A stretch of 64,000 nt of DNA from CAYXEN01 sp964464035 (GCA_964464035.1 CAYXEN010000001.1:39534-103533), one strand, 5' to 3'; shown: positions 22,761 to 31,737, counted from the first letter of the stretch. Numbers and translations are program-made. The notes: a model not told the origin generated them from the letters alone.

Positions 22761-23789
22761 TCATGGACACCAACGCTTAATTGTAATTCCATCCAAGCAA
22801 CATCTCATATAATACAAGAAACCGTCGGGACCGAAACGATAAAGGATTTTTCCTCTTGGGGGTTCGATGAAACCATCACACGATCCATATACAATAATAT
22901 CTCTGATCTCCGCAACCAACACCCCCCGATTGTTGTAGATACGATACTTAAAAGCCTCATTTTTTCTCAGCAAAATACTCAAGGAATCAGGAACGTAGGA
23001 TGAGGTTGCGAAAAAGCGCCCGTCTGGGGATTCAGCTAAGATGTTGTTTACGTTTTCGAGCTTTGCTATGACATTTTCCGCATCGTCCTTAATCTCTACG
23101 GCTTCTCCATGAGGCAGCACCCTAATCCTAAACCGGCCAAGAGGAATAGAGTTCATAGCCATAGCAGCTTGGTGGAAGAGCATCTTTCGATTTTCGCGTT
23201 TCAATAGCGGATAATAGGTACGCCCAATAGGCAGTGATCCGATCCCTATTTCACCTGCTTGGCCTGACAATAAGACGAGAAAATCGCCCGACTCCAAAGG
23301 CAAATCCTTTCTCAAGTGCACCAGGCGTGAGGTTTCGTCGGGTATAGGGTAGTGGGCTTCTAGCTCACCTGTCTCGGCCGAATACACCAGGAGTTGATAA
23401 ACAGGGTAGCGCTCTCTTAGCTCTTGGCCTACTGGACGAATATCGCAGTAGGCCAGAATGTAGAGTTTATTCTTCTGTACTAGCATGTCCGAAAAAACCC
23501 TATATATATAGGGTCTAAATACGGTAGTCTCCGGCCACGACACATGAAGCTGGCGTTTGAAATGGCCATCGTAACCAAAAACTTTGATTTCGTCTCTACC
23601 CCCATCTGCAATGTAAATACCATCTTCAGCTGGGTAGAAGCCATTGGCGGCGTAGCGGTTACTAAATAGAGAATCAGCATGTCCGAAACCTGCACGGATT
23701 ACCACTTCCTCATGCCATACTGGAATTCCCGCTGTAGCATAAGCAGCCACCAAGGATAGTAACAGCATGGTCAAAGCTTTTCTTTTCAT
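22761..23789 (-). CDS. secreted beta-propeller-like protein, paralogue A
   Basis: 342 residues from MKRKALT (23789); the longer frame to 23873 overlaps the preceding gene and has no signal sequence. Signal peptide KRKALTMLLLSLVAAYATA, then WHEEVVIRAGFGHADSLFSN, the blade IADGGRDEIKVFGYDGHFKRQLHVSWPET and C-terminal RFGPDGFLYYMRCCLDGITIKRWCP. Close paralogue of the gene at 21342. Lies 77 nt after the NlpC/P60-like gene on the same strand, forming with it a repeated two-gene cassette. Confidence 0.65.
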   Translation of the reverse strand: MKRKALTMLLLSLVAAYATAGIPVWHEEVVIRAGFGHADSLFSNRYAANGFYPAEDGIYIADGGRDEIKVFGYDGHFKRQLHVSWPETTVFRPYIYRVFSDMLVQKNKLYILAYCDIRPVGQELRERYPVYQLLVYSAETGELEAHYPIPDETSRLVHLRKDLPLESGDFLVLLSGQAGEIGIGSLPIGRTYYPLLKRENRKMLFHQAAMAMNSIPLGRFRIRVLPHGEAVEIKDDAENVIAKLENVNNILAESPDGRFFATSSYVPDSLSILLRKNEAFKYRIYNNRGVLVAEIRDIIVYGSCDGFIEPPRGKILYRFGPDGFLYYMRCCLDGITIKRWCP

Positions 23790-23866
23790 ATCGCCCCCAT
23801 AGATTATCTTGTGTTCAACAATAAGGCGATTGCTGAACCTATAGCTGAATTCACCCACCCACCACC

Positions 23867-24910
23867 CTACCACCTCTTTGCCTTTATCTTAGTCCCGTTA
23901 CTTAAGCGAGCACCCACGCAGATCGTACGCATGATTATGGTCCGGCCTGATAGTTCACGCTCTATTAAGCGGTAGTATGCAACCCATCCCGGGTAGCTAT
24001 CCTCGACGACCGCGTATCGAGCGCCTTGACGAGGGGACCCTGCTGCTCGGATCCAATCGCAGATGCTTTTCCATGGACCGCGTGGATGACTAGATTGCTC
24101 GATACGGAATGCCCAGGTGTTCCGTTCAACGGCGGTTTCCCAAATAAGACTTAAACGATTGCCTTCGAGAAACGGCTTAAAGTATTCTAGACAGGCTGCC
24201 GGGTCACCCCCAAAGACTGTTGGAGCGCGAGGATAGTATTGATTGTTTATGAGATACTGCTGGGGAAGCGAAATTGATTTCACCCTATACGCACTTGCAC
24301 TTGCCTCAATGAGATTGAGCGATTGCAAGTACGGCGCCCAGCTTTCAAACATCATCACATGTCTCGAGCCCGAGGTCTTGAGCAGTATATCTCCCGGCTG
24401 GAGTTGTTCCCAAGAGATGGGATCGGAATTGGTCTCCAACGTGTACGTGCTCTGAGTGTTCGCCTGATAGCCTAACCACTGGCCCACTGCTTCTGCGCAG
24501 TCGACGCCTGTGGCCCAGTTCGAGGTGTTGTTTCCGTTGGAGCTATAGTGGCAAGCACTCGCCCCCACACCCTTGCCGGCATCTATCTCCGCCTGGCAAC
24601 TTGACCCCATCTTGCTGTTACCGTAGCAGTAGGGAGCTCCTGTCCATGAAAAGGGATTTGGACTACCCTTTGGATCCAAGCCGTTGCCGCTCTTATCCCA
24701 AGTGGGGGAATGGCTGTAGGTGCAACTTCCGTACGTGTATTCGGGACGGAAAACGTTTAGCCAGCGAAGAGTGCTATCAGAAGCAGATGAGTAAGAACGT
24801 GTTACCTCAGCGCTAGCCGCGTTAACGGCGTCTTCTCGCGTAATTCCCTGAACTTGCATGGCTGCACCCAGAATAAGAATCATTATAGATGGTGATAGTA
24901 AGTTTTTCAC
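23867..24910 (-). CDS. secreted NlpC/P60-like (papain-fold) protein
   Basis: 347 residues from GTG 24910 (GAGGAGG 10 nt upstream). Signal peptide KNLLSPSIMILILGAAMQVQG. The segment GVDCAEAVGQWLGYQANTQ (Cys138), LQPGDILLKTSGSRHVMMFESW (His184) and NLIEASASAYRV follow the order of NlpC/P60 and amidase_6-type cysteine hydrolases: Cys after VD, then PGD, then His. The last 110 residues form a separate FN3/Ig-like module (NTWAFRIEQSSHPRGPW...YYRLIERELSGRT). Probable target: peptidoglycan or another amide, outside the inner membrane. It heads a cassette with the propeller gene that has been partially duplicated downstream. Confidence 0.65.
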   Translation of the reverse strand: MKNLLSPSIMILILGAAMQVQGITREDAVNAASAEVTRSYSSASDSTLRWLNVFRPEYTYGSCTYSHSPTWDKSGNGLDPKGSPNPFSWTGAPYCYGNSKMGSSCQAEIDAGKGVGASACHYSSNGNNTSNWATGVDCAEAVGQWLGYQANTQSTYTLETNSDPISWEQLQPGDILLKTSGSRHVMMFESWAPYLQSLNLIEASASAYRVKSISLPQQYLINNQYYPRAPTVFGGDPAACLEYFKPFLEGNRLSLIWETAVERNTWAFRIEQSSHPRGPWKSICDWIRAAGSPRQGARYAVVEDSYPGWVAYYRLIERELSGRTIIMRTICVGARLSNGTKIKAKRW

Positions 24911-24978
24911 TACTCATTCACCTCCTCGGCATGTAATGCTTATTCCAAAATCAGCATATCAATATCACCGCCCCATAT

Positions 24979-26424
24979 CTACTTCACCACCACGAGCTTG
25001 CGGGTCTCCGAGAAGGAGCCCGCTTTGAGCCTGTAAAAGTAAACGCCGGATGCCAGGCCAGAAGCATTCCATCGCACTTCATGGGGACCGGCTTTTTGAA
25101 CCTCGTCGACTAATGTTGCCACCAGTCTGCCTGTGACACCGTAGATTTTGAGAGTTACGTGCGAAGTCCTGGCGATTGAGTAGGCGATGGTGGTTGTAGG
25201 ATTAAAAGGATTAGGGTAATTTTGTCTAAGTCTGTTTTCATACCTAGGAAGATTACGAGAGGCGGTCGTTGTCGCTATCATTCCATGAGTCACATGAAAA
25301 GGTGATCCATAGGCATTATATCCCTCCCAGACTTCCTGCATCAGTGGTTCTTCCTGGATGCATTTACGGATAGCGCCGAAGAAAGCCTCAGCGGTGGTGC
25401 GGGCTCCGTAGACGAACATTTGCTCCACAAGGTTTTTCCCTAGAAGGTAATTGCTCCAGTATCTGGTATCCCCCGTCGCTCCTATCCAGAAGCTTGCCCC
25501 CTTTAGCTCGGGTGAGAACAGAAACTGGCTCACGAAATCCAATCCGCAGTCAGGATTTGCAGGTCGGTCATACTCACCTGAACCACAGCAAAGAATGAAA
25601 TATGGGGGTATCATATTGTTTTCTGTGAGCTTCCCATCGACAGTAAAACCCCAGCAACCGTAAGCGAACTCGACCAGGTTGGTCCTGCTTGATGAAGTGC
25701 CCATGCCGAAGACAATTCCAACTCCGTTATCGGCCTGGGCAACGAATGCGTTCTCGCGGTTTAAGTACCCGTAGGGGATATCCGAGTCATAGAGAACGGT
25801 ACGGTTGAACTGCGAAAGGGCGGGATCGTTCATGAGGCTATCGGCAAGCTCCCTTACGCGGGCCCCCGACTGGCCTTCTACATCCTCGTCTTCGACAAGC
25901 CAGAGTGCGGTATCCAGCTTGGGGTCAGTAGGGTCCAAGGAGGCGTAAAGAAGGCTGTGGGTGACGAAGTGTTCAACGTCACTGATGGTTCTTGCAGGCA
26001 CCACTGTCCACGGGACATCGGGGATGCGGTCGCCATCAAAATCCACATAGTCGAAAAGGGTAGCCCTGTCATCCCGCCAATAGCCGATTTCCGGGCAATA
26101 GTAATAGAAGATCGGGATTATATCGTAGGCAGGGTTCCCAATATAAGAGGCATCCCCGACAAAGGTCACTATCTCAAGCCCGTTATTTCTCAAATCGGCT
26201 ATAGCAGCCTTGATCTTGTCCCTTCGATTTGCTCCTTGATAAGTGGTTTCAATATTTTCTATGGTTAGCAATCCCACTGTCCACCCCTCGTTTTGTCCGT
26301 TACTTATAAGTGGTTGTAAAGCTGTAGAAAAGCTGTCGGGGCTGATGAACACCACTTGTTCGGCGTGAACGGATATAGCGAATAAAGTAATGATATAGAA
26401 AATCGGTAAGCAGCAATATTTCAC
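24979..26424 (-). CDS. gingipain-like (peptidase C25 fold) secreted protein with sorting domain, His lost
   Basis: About 481 residues from GTG 26424 (AGGAGG 8 nt upstream). Signal peptide ending SVHA. Then the C25 pattern: EIVTFVGDASYIG, DFDGDRIPDVPWTVVPART (the DxxxGRxPA-like segment), GIVFGMGTSSS where active gingipains have NYxGHGS, and FILCCGSGEYD with Cys280 at the nucleophile position. Met241 replaces the catalytic His, so activity is doubtful. C-terminal NYPNPFNPTTTIAYSI, KIYGVTGRLVATLV and SGVYFYRLKAG form the FlgD/T9SS-type sorting domain. Part of the lower-G+C secreted cluster. Confidence 0.7.
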   Translation of the reverse strand: MKYCCLPIFYIITLFAISVHAEQVVFISPDSFSTALQPLISNGQNEGWTVGLLTIENIETTYQGANRRDKIKAAIADLRNNGLEIVTFVGDASYIGNPAYDIIPIFYYYCPEIGYWRDDRATLFDYVDFDGDRIPDVPWTVVPARTISDVEHFVTHSLLYASLDPTDPKLDTALWLVEDEDVEGQSGARVRELADSLMNDPALSQFNRTVLYDSDIPYGYLNRENAFVAQADNGVGIVFGMGTSSSRTNLVEFAYGCWGFTVDGKLTENNMIPPYFILCCGSGEYDRPANPDCGLDFVSQFLFSPELKGASFWIGATGDTRYWSNYLLGKNLVEQMFVYGARTTAEAFFGAIRKCIQEEPLMQEVWEGYNAYGSPFHVTHGMIATTTASRNLPRYENRLRQNYPNPFNPTTTIAYSIARTSHVTLKIYGVTGRLVATLVDEVQKAGPHEVRWNASGLASGVYFYRLKAGSFSETRKLVVVK

Positions 26425-26454
26425 TCTTATCACCTCCTAAGCACCCCAAATTCT

Positions 26455-26997
26455 CTATTGCATGGTGTATTTGTAATTCGGCCCCTTCCCTCCGTGATCA
26501 TCATCACAACACTCCGGGCATGGACTGCAGGCTGGATGTCCGGAGTAACAGGCTTTAAGACATCCCCAAGAACCGTTGATCACAACAAGCCATGATGCAT
26601 TCTCTTCGTTCGACTCTCCAACACCGGTTAATGTCGCAAGAGCGCTGGAGACCTCCGGGGAACCCACTATGACGAACTGTCGGGACAAAAGTTTATCCAG
26701 AATTTCCCGGGGAAAAATTGACAAGATGTAATCGAGCGAGTCTGGATCATCGATCTCTTGTGGCGTCTCGGCCTGGATTGGTGCAGCATAAATTTTCTTA
26801 ACGCCGAAAACATGGGCTAAGAAGATGCCTCCTATTGACGGCTCGGGGCTCAGTTCGCATTGCTGAGGCAAGGATTGACCGAATCCATTATCAGGGGCAA
26901 CCGGGTTGGCGGATTTCGGCGTCTTGATGCATCCATAAGGCCCAGCAAGAACTAAAACTATGAAAAGAACGATTGATGAATGAATAGAAGATTTCAC
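26455..26997 (-). CDS. hypothetical exported, cysteine-rich protein
   Basis: 180 residues from GTG 26997. Hydrophobic N-terminus (SSIVLFIVLVLAGPYGC) may be a signal peptide, with Cys23 a possible but non-ideal lipidation site. The C-terminal region is Cys-rich (CLKACYSGHPACSPCPECC) and ends with acidic and His residues (DDDHGGKG), suggesting disulfides or metal binding. No domain recognised. First gene of the secreted cluster and directly downstream of the sigma-54 promoter at 27228-27243, with a leader of about 220 nt. Confidence 0.55.
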   Translation of the reverse strand: MKSSIHSSIVLFIVLVLAGPYGCIKTPKSANPVAPDNGFGQSLPQQCELSPEPSIGGIFLAHVFGVKKIYAAPIQAETPQEIDDPDSLDYILSIFPREILDKLLSRQFVIVGSPEVSSALATLTGVGESNEENASWLVVINGSWGCLKACYSGHPACSPCPECCDDDHGGKGPNYKYTMQ

Positions 26998-27227
26998 GTC
27001 CGCTCACCATCCTTCCTTTAGACTTCAAGAACCGGTGTTGGATCTACGCTGCTTTTCGCAAGAAATGGAATAATTTAGAAAGAAGCGGGTCGATGAAGAA
27101 GCAGAGTTGGAAGGCAAGCCGCTACGGATCAAGTCGCGGCTCCCGCAGAATGAGTTCGCCGGGCGACCACCTCCATCCTCTATTGTTAAAGCTAGCAGTG
27201 GCCTGTTGATTACTGGACCGGCTTAAG

Positions 27228-27243
27228 GCATCAGGCGTGCCAG
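27228..27243 (-). promoter_or_regulatory. sigma-54 promoter for the secreted-protein cluster
   Basis: Minus strand CTGGCACG-CCTG-ATGC: GG (27241-27240), exactly 10 nt, GC (27229-27228); 7 of 8 upstream positions match YTGGCACGr. It points towards the genes at 26997 and below. The 410-nt stretch 26998-27407 contains this promoter and a small inverted repeat (TTGCTTG/CAAGCAA, about 27265-27283), but no gene. Confidence 0.65.
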
Positions 27244-27405
27244 AGCCTTTCCAGAGGATATTTGCTTGTCATGCAAGCAATTAGAGAGAAAGTCTACTTG
27301 GAACATGGAAATCGGGGGGCATAAGGATTCGAAAGAAACATGCGGGTTGTTCGCGTAGCTTATTATAAGTACGCGCGTTAGCAGAATCGGTGCAAGAAGC
27401 CGAAA

Positions 27406-27421
27406 TGTCAAGATTTCGACA
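27406..27421 (-). promoter_or_regulatory. TGTCG-type enhancer-like palindrome, copy at mocA 3' end
   Basis: On the minus strand TGTCGAAATCTTGACA, 176 nt upstream of the -12 GC of the sigma-54 promoter at 27228. A 22-bp stretch around it (27405-27426) is identical to 57285-57306, which also lies upstream of a sigma-54 promoter. It overlaps the mocA stop codon. Confidence 0.55.
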
Positions 27422-28034
27422 CCGGTCTTGGCCCACCACTCTCATCGAGTTCGGCAAGGGCCTTGCGATAATCCTCCTCGGTGTCGATATCGAAGAGCAC
27501 GAAGCGGTTGTCGGTGACCATATAAGTTATTCTGTCCTCGTGGGCTCTTATTATCTTATGCGCCGGTTCTTCGTCTCCGAGAGAAAGGAACTCCTCTCTA
27601 TATGTGATGTCGAAGAGGGCCGGGTGCCCTCTCTTGTTCCCGTACGAAGGCACCACGATCATGCCCTTCCCTCTTTCGAACGCCGCCAGGATCTTTCTGC
27701 ATTCATCGATGGTTACGAGGGGGACGTCCACGGGAAAAATGAGAAAGCCCTCGACTTCTCCCGGCATGGCTTCGAGGGCGCGCTTGATCGAGCTCGTCTG
27801 GCCTTTCTCGTAATTCTCGTTTACCACGACTTCGGTCCCGCTGAGAGAGAGTCCCCGCACGATCTTTTCGTGATCGGCGCCGAGCACGATCAAGCGGCCC
27901 TGGTACCCCGCGCGGTTGCACTTGTCCACTACATATTCGAGGAGAGTTCTGCTCCCGAAAGGAAGGAGAGCCTTGGGCCGCCCGATTCTCTTTCCCTCTC
28001 CGGCCGCCAGGATTATGGGAGTGATCGCGTGCAT
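27408..28034 (-). CDS. mocA: MocA-like molybdenum cofactor cytidylyltransferase
   Basis: 208 residues, nucleotidyltransferase of the MobA/MocA group. PIILAAGEGKRIGRPKALLPFG is the nucleotide-binding N-terminus, KGQTSSIKRALEAM and FPVDVPLVTIDE (metal-binding DxP) follow, then RGHPALFD; GQxxS and the xDxP motif fit MocA, which makes the cytosine dinucleotide cofactor used by xanthine-dehydrogenase-family enzymes such as that at 57.9-61.7 kb. The ATG lies 6 nt after a TAGAAT box with no ribosome site, so the mRNA is probably leaderless. Sugar-phosphate nucleotidyltransferase function is a less likely alternative. Confidence 0.8.
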   Translation of the reverse strand: MHAITPIILAAGEGKRIGRPKALLPFGSRTLLEYVVDKCNRAGYQGRLIVLGADHEKIVRGLSLSGTEVVVNENYEKGQTSSIKRALEAMPGEVEGFLIFPVDVPLVTIDECRKILAAFERGKGMIVVPSYGNKRGHPALFDITYREEFLSLGDEEPAHKIIRAHEDRITYMVTDNRFVLFDIDTEEDYRKALAELDESGGPRPVSKS

Positions 28035-28036
28035 GG

Positions 28037-28246
28037 AACTATTCTAAACCAGAGGCCCGGCCGGCTCAACGTGCTTGTCTCCCGTCAGTCGNNNNNNNNN
28101 NNNNNNNNNNNNNNNNNNNNNNNNNNNNNNNNNNNNNNNNNNNNNNNNNNNNNNNNNNNNNNNNNNNNNNNNNNNNNNNNNNNNNNNNNNNAACTATTCT
28201 AAACCAGAGGCCCGGCCGGCTCAACGTGCTTGTCTCCCGTCAGTCG
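28037..28246. other. 100-N scaffold gap with identical 55-bp flanks
   Basis: N run 28092-28191. The 55 bases before it (28037-28091) and after it (28192-28246) are identical. This is the signature of two contigs that overlap by a k-mer length but were scaffolded with a fixed-size gap. The true sequence probably joins directly with one copy. Reading frames that cross the gap should be ignored. From here to 28425 no gene is visible. Confidence 0.85.
28041..28069 (-). promoter_or_regulatory. mocA promoter, leaderless configuration
   Basis: Minus strand TTGAGC (28069-28064), 17 nt, TAGAAT (28046-28041); the ATG starts at 28034, so the transcript should begin at or next to the start codon. The segment is also present in the second copy of the 55-bp repeat after the gap. 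Confidence 0.5.
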
Positions 28247-28425
28247 CCGTCTCCGCAAAAACTGTTGCCACGCCCTTAATCCCCTGCTACCATTCGTCCT
28301 TAGAGGCCATGCACTCGATCCTGCTGCTACTGGCGGTTTTATCATCCGCGAGGCCGGGCGGCGCAACGGCCTGGAGCCGAAGGGAATCGCCGTCGCTCCA
28401 GGCGCTCCAAAACGGAGGGGACTAC

Positions 28426-29610
28426 ATGACTTTCTTCAAGCATTCCGCGAAGAGGCGGGCGCGAGCCGCCTCGCTCGAGCTTTTCTTTCTCGTTTTTTTC
28501 TTGGCCGCAACGATCAATCTCCCGCCGGCTGGTGCGGCGGACGAAACGACTCCCGACATCAGCGAGATACGACTTCTTCGATCCATCGGCAAGTACGACG
28601 AGGCCATAAAATATTTGCAGGACATGATAAACGATGAATCCTCCAGTGAAGAGCTCCTGCGCGATGCTTATAACGAGATAATCAGCGCATACATCCAGAA
28701 GGGCAATCCTGAGAGGGCAAGATCTCTGGCGAAGGAAGCCCTGATGAGATTTTATGATCTCGAAGCGGACCCGCGCCTTCACCCCGAGGAGGTCGCCGAG
28801 CTCTATGCCGACATAAGGAAGAAGTATTTCAGCTCCGTGCATATAGCGACCGATCCGCCTAAAGCAACTGTGTATAAGAACGGGACAAAGCTGGGCGACA
28901 CGCCTCTCGATATTTACTTGCCTGTCGGACCGCAAACTCTCGAAGTAAGAAAGGATTATTTCAGGAACGAAACTATCGAGTTGGATATAAAAACGGGAGA
29001 GACCGTAGACAAGAAGGTCAAACTTTCCATGTATGATACTCAGCCTTCCGGCAAGATACGTTTCGGCATAAAGTTAGGTTTCAGCAGAGTCTCCATTGGC
29101 GCGGCCGATGGTGGTGCGGGCCTTGTAGGCACCACCGAGGCACCGATCAGGTTCACGGCAGGGTTGTTGCTGAGCATTCCGATGTCTTCCAGGGCTGTCA
29201 TCCAGGTGGAGGGACGTTTCGTTCAGTTGGGCAACAGGGAATATTTCGAATATCACTATGGCGGGAACATGTATTCCAACAAGCAGGAACTCGTTCAAAA
29301 ATACTTGGCGTTCCCGTTCATGCTGAAATACTATGTGCACGAAAAACCGGCCTTTTATATCGGCGGCGGGATGGAGATAGCCTTTCACATCTCTTCCGAA
29401 TTCAAAACCGGAAGCGGAAAGGTATCGATTTCAGATCAGATCAAGAGCACGAACGAATCTTTCCTATTCTCCGCCGGCACGGAAATAGGAATCGGGTCTC
29501 ATTATCTTCTCTTCGCCGTGGATTACTATTCGGGCCTCTCGGATGTCTGGAAGGATGGTGCGGGGTGGAAAACGAGAGAGCTTCGGATATCATCGGGGCT
29601 GATATTTTGA
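28426..29610 (+). CDS. TPR-PEGA-outer-membrane beta-barrel protein
   Basis: 394 residues from ATG 28426 (GGAGGGG 5-7 nt upstream). Signal peptide RAASLELFFLVFFLAATINLPPAGA. Residues about 40-130 look like two TPR-like hairpins (IGKYDEAIKYLQDMINDE, GNPERARSLAKEALMRF). A PEGA domain follows (VHIATDPPKATVYKNGTKLGDTPLDIYLPVG...LEVRKDYF). The last 180 residues are an outer-membrane barrel with alternating hydrophobic strands and a terminal aromatic (RELRISSGLIF). Probably a surface-sugar-binding or envelope protein; no enzyme motif. Confidence 0.75.
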   Translation: MTFFKHSAKRRARAASLELFFLVFFLAATINLPPAGAADETTPDISEIRLLRSIGKYDEAIKYLQDMINDESSSEELLRDAYNEIISAYIQKGNPERARSLAKEALMRFYDLEADPRLHPEEVAELYADIRKKYFSSVHIATDPPKATVYKNGTKLGDTPLDIYLPVGPQTLEVRKDYFRNETIELDIKTGETVDKKVKLSMYDTQPSGKIRFGIKLGFSRVSIGAADGGAGLVGTTEAPIRFTAGLLLSIPMSSRAVIQVEGRFVQLGNREYFEYHYGGNMYSNKQELVQKYLAFPFMLKYYVHEKPAFYIGGGMEIAFHISSEFKTGSGKVSISDQIKSTNESFLFSAGTEIGIGSHYLLFAVDYYSGLSDVWKDGAGWKTRELRISSGLIF

Positions 29611-29667
29611 GATTCACGGAACGCGCCCGGACCGGCATCTAACTATGCGGTTGTCAACCGGGCCGAG

Positions 29668-31704
29668 CTAGGACCTTTTTCTCATGATAGCCGGTTCGCG
29701 GTCGATCTGTATAATCCGATCGATGAGCTCTTTTTCTTTTTCGTATACATCCTTTGAGATCGTCCTGGCTCTTATTGCGATCCTTCTATCATAGATGAGG
29801 GTATCTCCCTCAGCCCGGCAGTTCCTGGTGAACTCCAAGCAGTCGCTGCCCAGGCTCACTGCTTGTGGTATTTCCGCTGCTGTGAAGCCGGGCGGAAGCA
29901 CGATTCTCACCCTGGATTCTCTCTTGCAGAGAAAAGGAACGACTATGTCATACGCGCGCTTTTCGTATTTGAATGGCTTGGACAAAGGATTGTAGCACCA
30001 GGAGGAGAAATCGAGTTGCATGTAGTCGCCGGTTCGTTTTATCGGCTTGGTTGTCGAATAGCTATAAGTCAAGCGCAGGCTGTCCCTGGACTCGGATTCG
30101 ATCTTGACGTCCTCCGCTCCAGGGTAGGACGGCAGGAATTCTCCCAGGAGCTCCTTGATCTTGTCTGCTCGATCCCCGAACCTGTAAAGTCCCGCCATTC
30201 GCCTAAGTTGAAGCAGGTACTGGCCCGTGATGGTTATGCGGGATACGCCGGAGATGGTTCCGGCCTCATCGATCGTGAGCTCGTCGACAGTACTCAGACA
30301 ATTGGCCCTTTCGAAGCTGGCCGGTGTTTCTACGAAGAGAAAATGCAGTTTGTCCTGAACGAGCAGGCCGGGAATCCCCTGCCGGGACCAAGGAAGCTGA
30401 TTCACGCCGCACTCGGGACAACCCGGGTCGATCCAGTATCTACCGGAGCCCGTTTCTATGCTGAGCAACGCGCCGTCGAAATCGCTTGAAGGTATCCTCC
30501 TGTCCAGCGATCCGTTGATGCGGTCCTTTATCAATACGGGCATGGCGAATATGTTTATCTTTTCCAGAATCGCCTTCAATGCATACGCGAGTTCCAACGA
30601 ACTCCCTTCTCCGTTTACGAATACTTCTTCAGGATTGATCATTGCATATATGTTTCTCACGTTCAGAAGCTTGTATCTGTCATGGAATGCGACCAGCAGT
30701 TTGTCGATGTCGGCGACGAAGTCCTCTATCTTCTCGATTTTCAAGCTCTGCACGAATTCATCGAGGGATTTCTGTGATTTCTCGGATGATTTCTCCTTCA
30801 ACCAATGGGGACGGTCGAAGTAATCGGCATATGTTTTGCCGATGTCGCTCCAACTGTTGAATTGCGCGTAAGGCACGTCGAGGTCCTTGGAAGCAGCAAT
30901 CCACATTTCCCTCTCGTTTCCGGTGATGCCCTTGAACTTCAAGTAATCATCGAGGTTCACCTCCCATATGCTATAGCTGACGGATGGGTTGTTTCTGTAC
31001 TTCTCCGGCATATAGGCCTCGTCCTTGAAAGGAGGCACGTTGTCCATGACGATCTTGTATACGTCATAAAGATCTTTCTCCTTGGGTTTAGGGGCAGGCG
31101 CGGCTTTTTTCGGCGTGAAGTTGAAGTCGAGATCTACTCCCCTGGGAACTTTGATGGTCAATTCGGATTTCAACGTAGTCACGGGAGCCCCGAAGTTCCA
31201 GTGTGTCAGCAGGTACGGGATTTCACTCTCCAGCTTCTCGTAAACATATATGATGGAGCCTACTTCGAGGCCCGGGAACGCCACCCTGTACCTGTAGTAA
31301 TCTTTCCCGAGCTCGACTTTCTTCTTGTCAGCTTTGCCCAGCTTTTTCTTTTTTCCTTCCGGCGTGTAGACGTACGCCTCGAGTTTGTACTTCTGGTATC
31401 GGCGTGAGATTCTAATAGATTCGAAATCCCCGAACTTTTCCATCCCTTCGCGGGTAAGAATCTTTAGTGCAAAATCCTCTTCGAGCTTGGAGTTGAAAAA
31501 ATCCCATTGCTCGATTCTGCGATGCGCGAGGATGATGGCACATTGGCCGGGAAGATCGTCGGCGGTAAGATCGGCTATTATCTTCGATCCCAGAAACGAT
31601 CTGTCGAACCCGGAAGCGGCGGTATGCCCCGGGAACAGGAGTAAAGCCGCCGCCAAAACGAAAAGCAAACAAGCCAGCGCTATGATGGATGACGATCTAT
31701 TCAT
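29668..31704 (-). CDS. DUF3857 protein with degenerate transglutaminase domain
   Basis: 678 residues, ATG 31704 with GGAGGGGG 4 nt upstream. Signal peptide IIALACLLFVLAAALLLFPGHTAA. Residues 60-330 are DUF3857 (RISRRYQKYKLEAYVYTPEGK, FPGLEVGSIIYVYEKLES). The following transglutaminase-like part has lost its catalytic residues: the Cys loop GDCKD becomes NGEGSSLELA and the His strand reads SDFDGALLSI, while WIDPG keeps the Asp. It is therefore a pseudoenzyme paralogue of the gene at 31738, 33 nt upstream in the same operon. Periplasmic; function unknown. Confidence 0.75.
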   Translation of the reverse strand: MNRSSSIIALACLLFVLAAALLLFPGHTAASGFDRSFLGSKIIADLTADDLPGQCAIILAHRRIEQWDFFNSKLEEDFALKILTREGMEKFGDFESIRISRRYQKYKLEAYVYTPEGKKKKLGKADKKKVELGKDYYRYRVAFPGLEVGSIIYVYEKLESEIPYLLTHWNFGAPVTTLKSELTIKVPRGVDLDFNFTPKKAAPAPKPKEKDLYDVYKIVMDNVPPFKDEAYMPEKYRNNPSVSYSIWEVNLDDYLKFKGITGNEREMWIAASKDLDVPYAQFNSWSDIGKTYADYFDRPHWLKEKSSEKSQKSLDEFVQSLKIEKIEDFVADIDKLLVAFHDRYKLLNVRNIYAMINPEEVFVNGEGSSLELAYALKAILEKINIFAMPVLIKDRINGSLDRRIPSSDFDGALLSIETGSGRYWIDPGCPECGVNQLPWSRQGIPGLLVQDKLHFLFVETPASFERANCLSTVDELTIDEAGTISGVSRITITGQYLLQLRRMAGLYRFGDRADKIKELLGEFLPSYPGAEDVKIESESRDSLRLTYSYSTTKPIKRTGDYMQLDFSSWCYNPLSKPFKYEKRAYDIVVPFLCKRESRVRIVLPPGFTAAEIPQAVSLGSDCLEFTRNCRAEGDTLIYDRRIAIRARTISKDVYEKEKELIDRIIQIDREPAIMRKRS

Positions 31705-31737
31705 ATACCCCCTCCTTGGCAGATCATTGGAAACCCG

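Noticed and set aside
27390..29610. Long frames crossing the N run (270 and 511 residues)
   Set aside because: They are produced by translating Ns; the real genes are mocA on the minus strand and the barrel protein starting at 28426.
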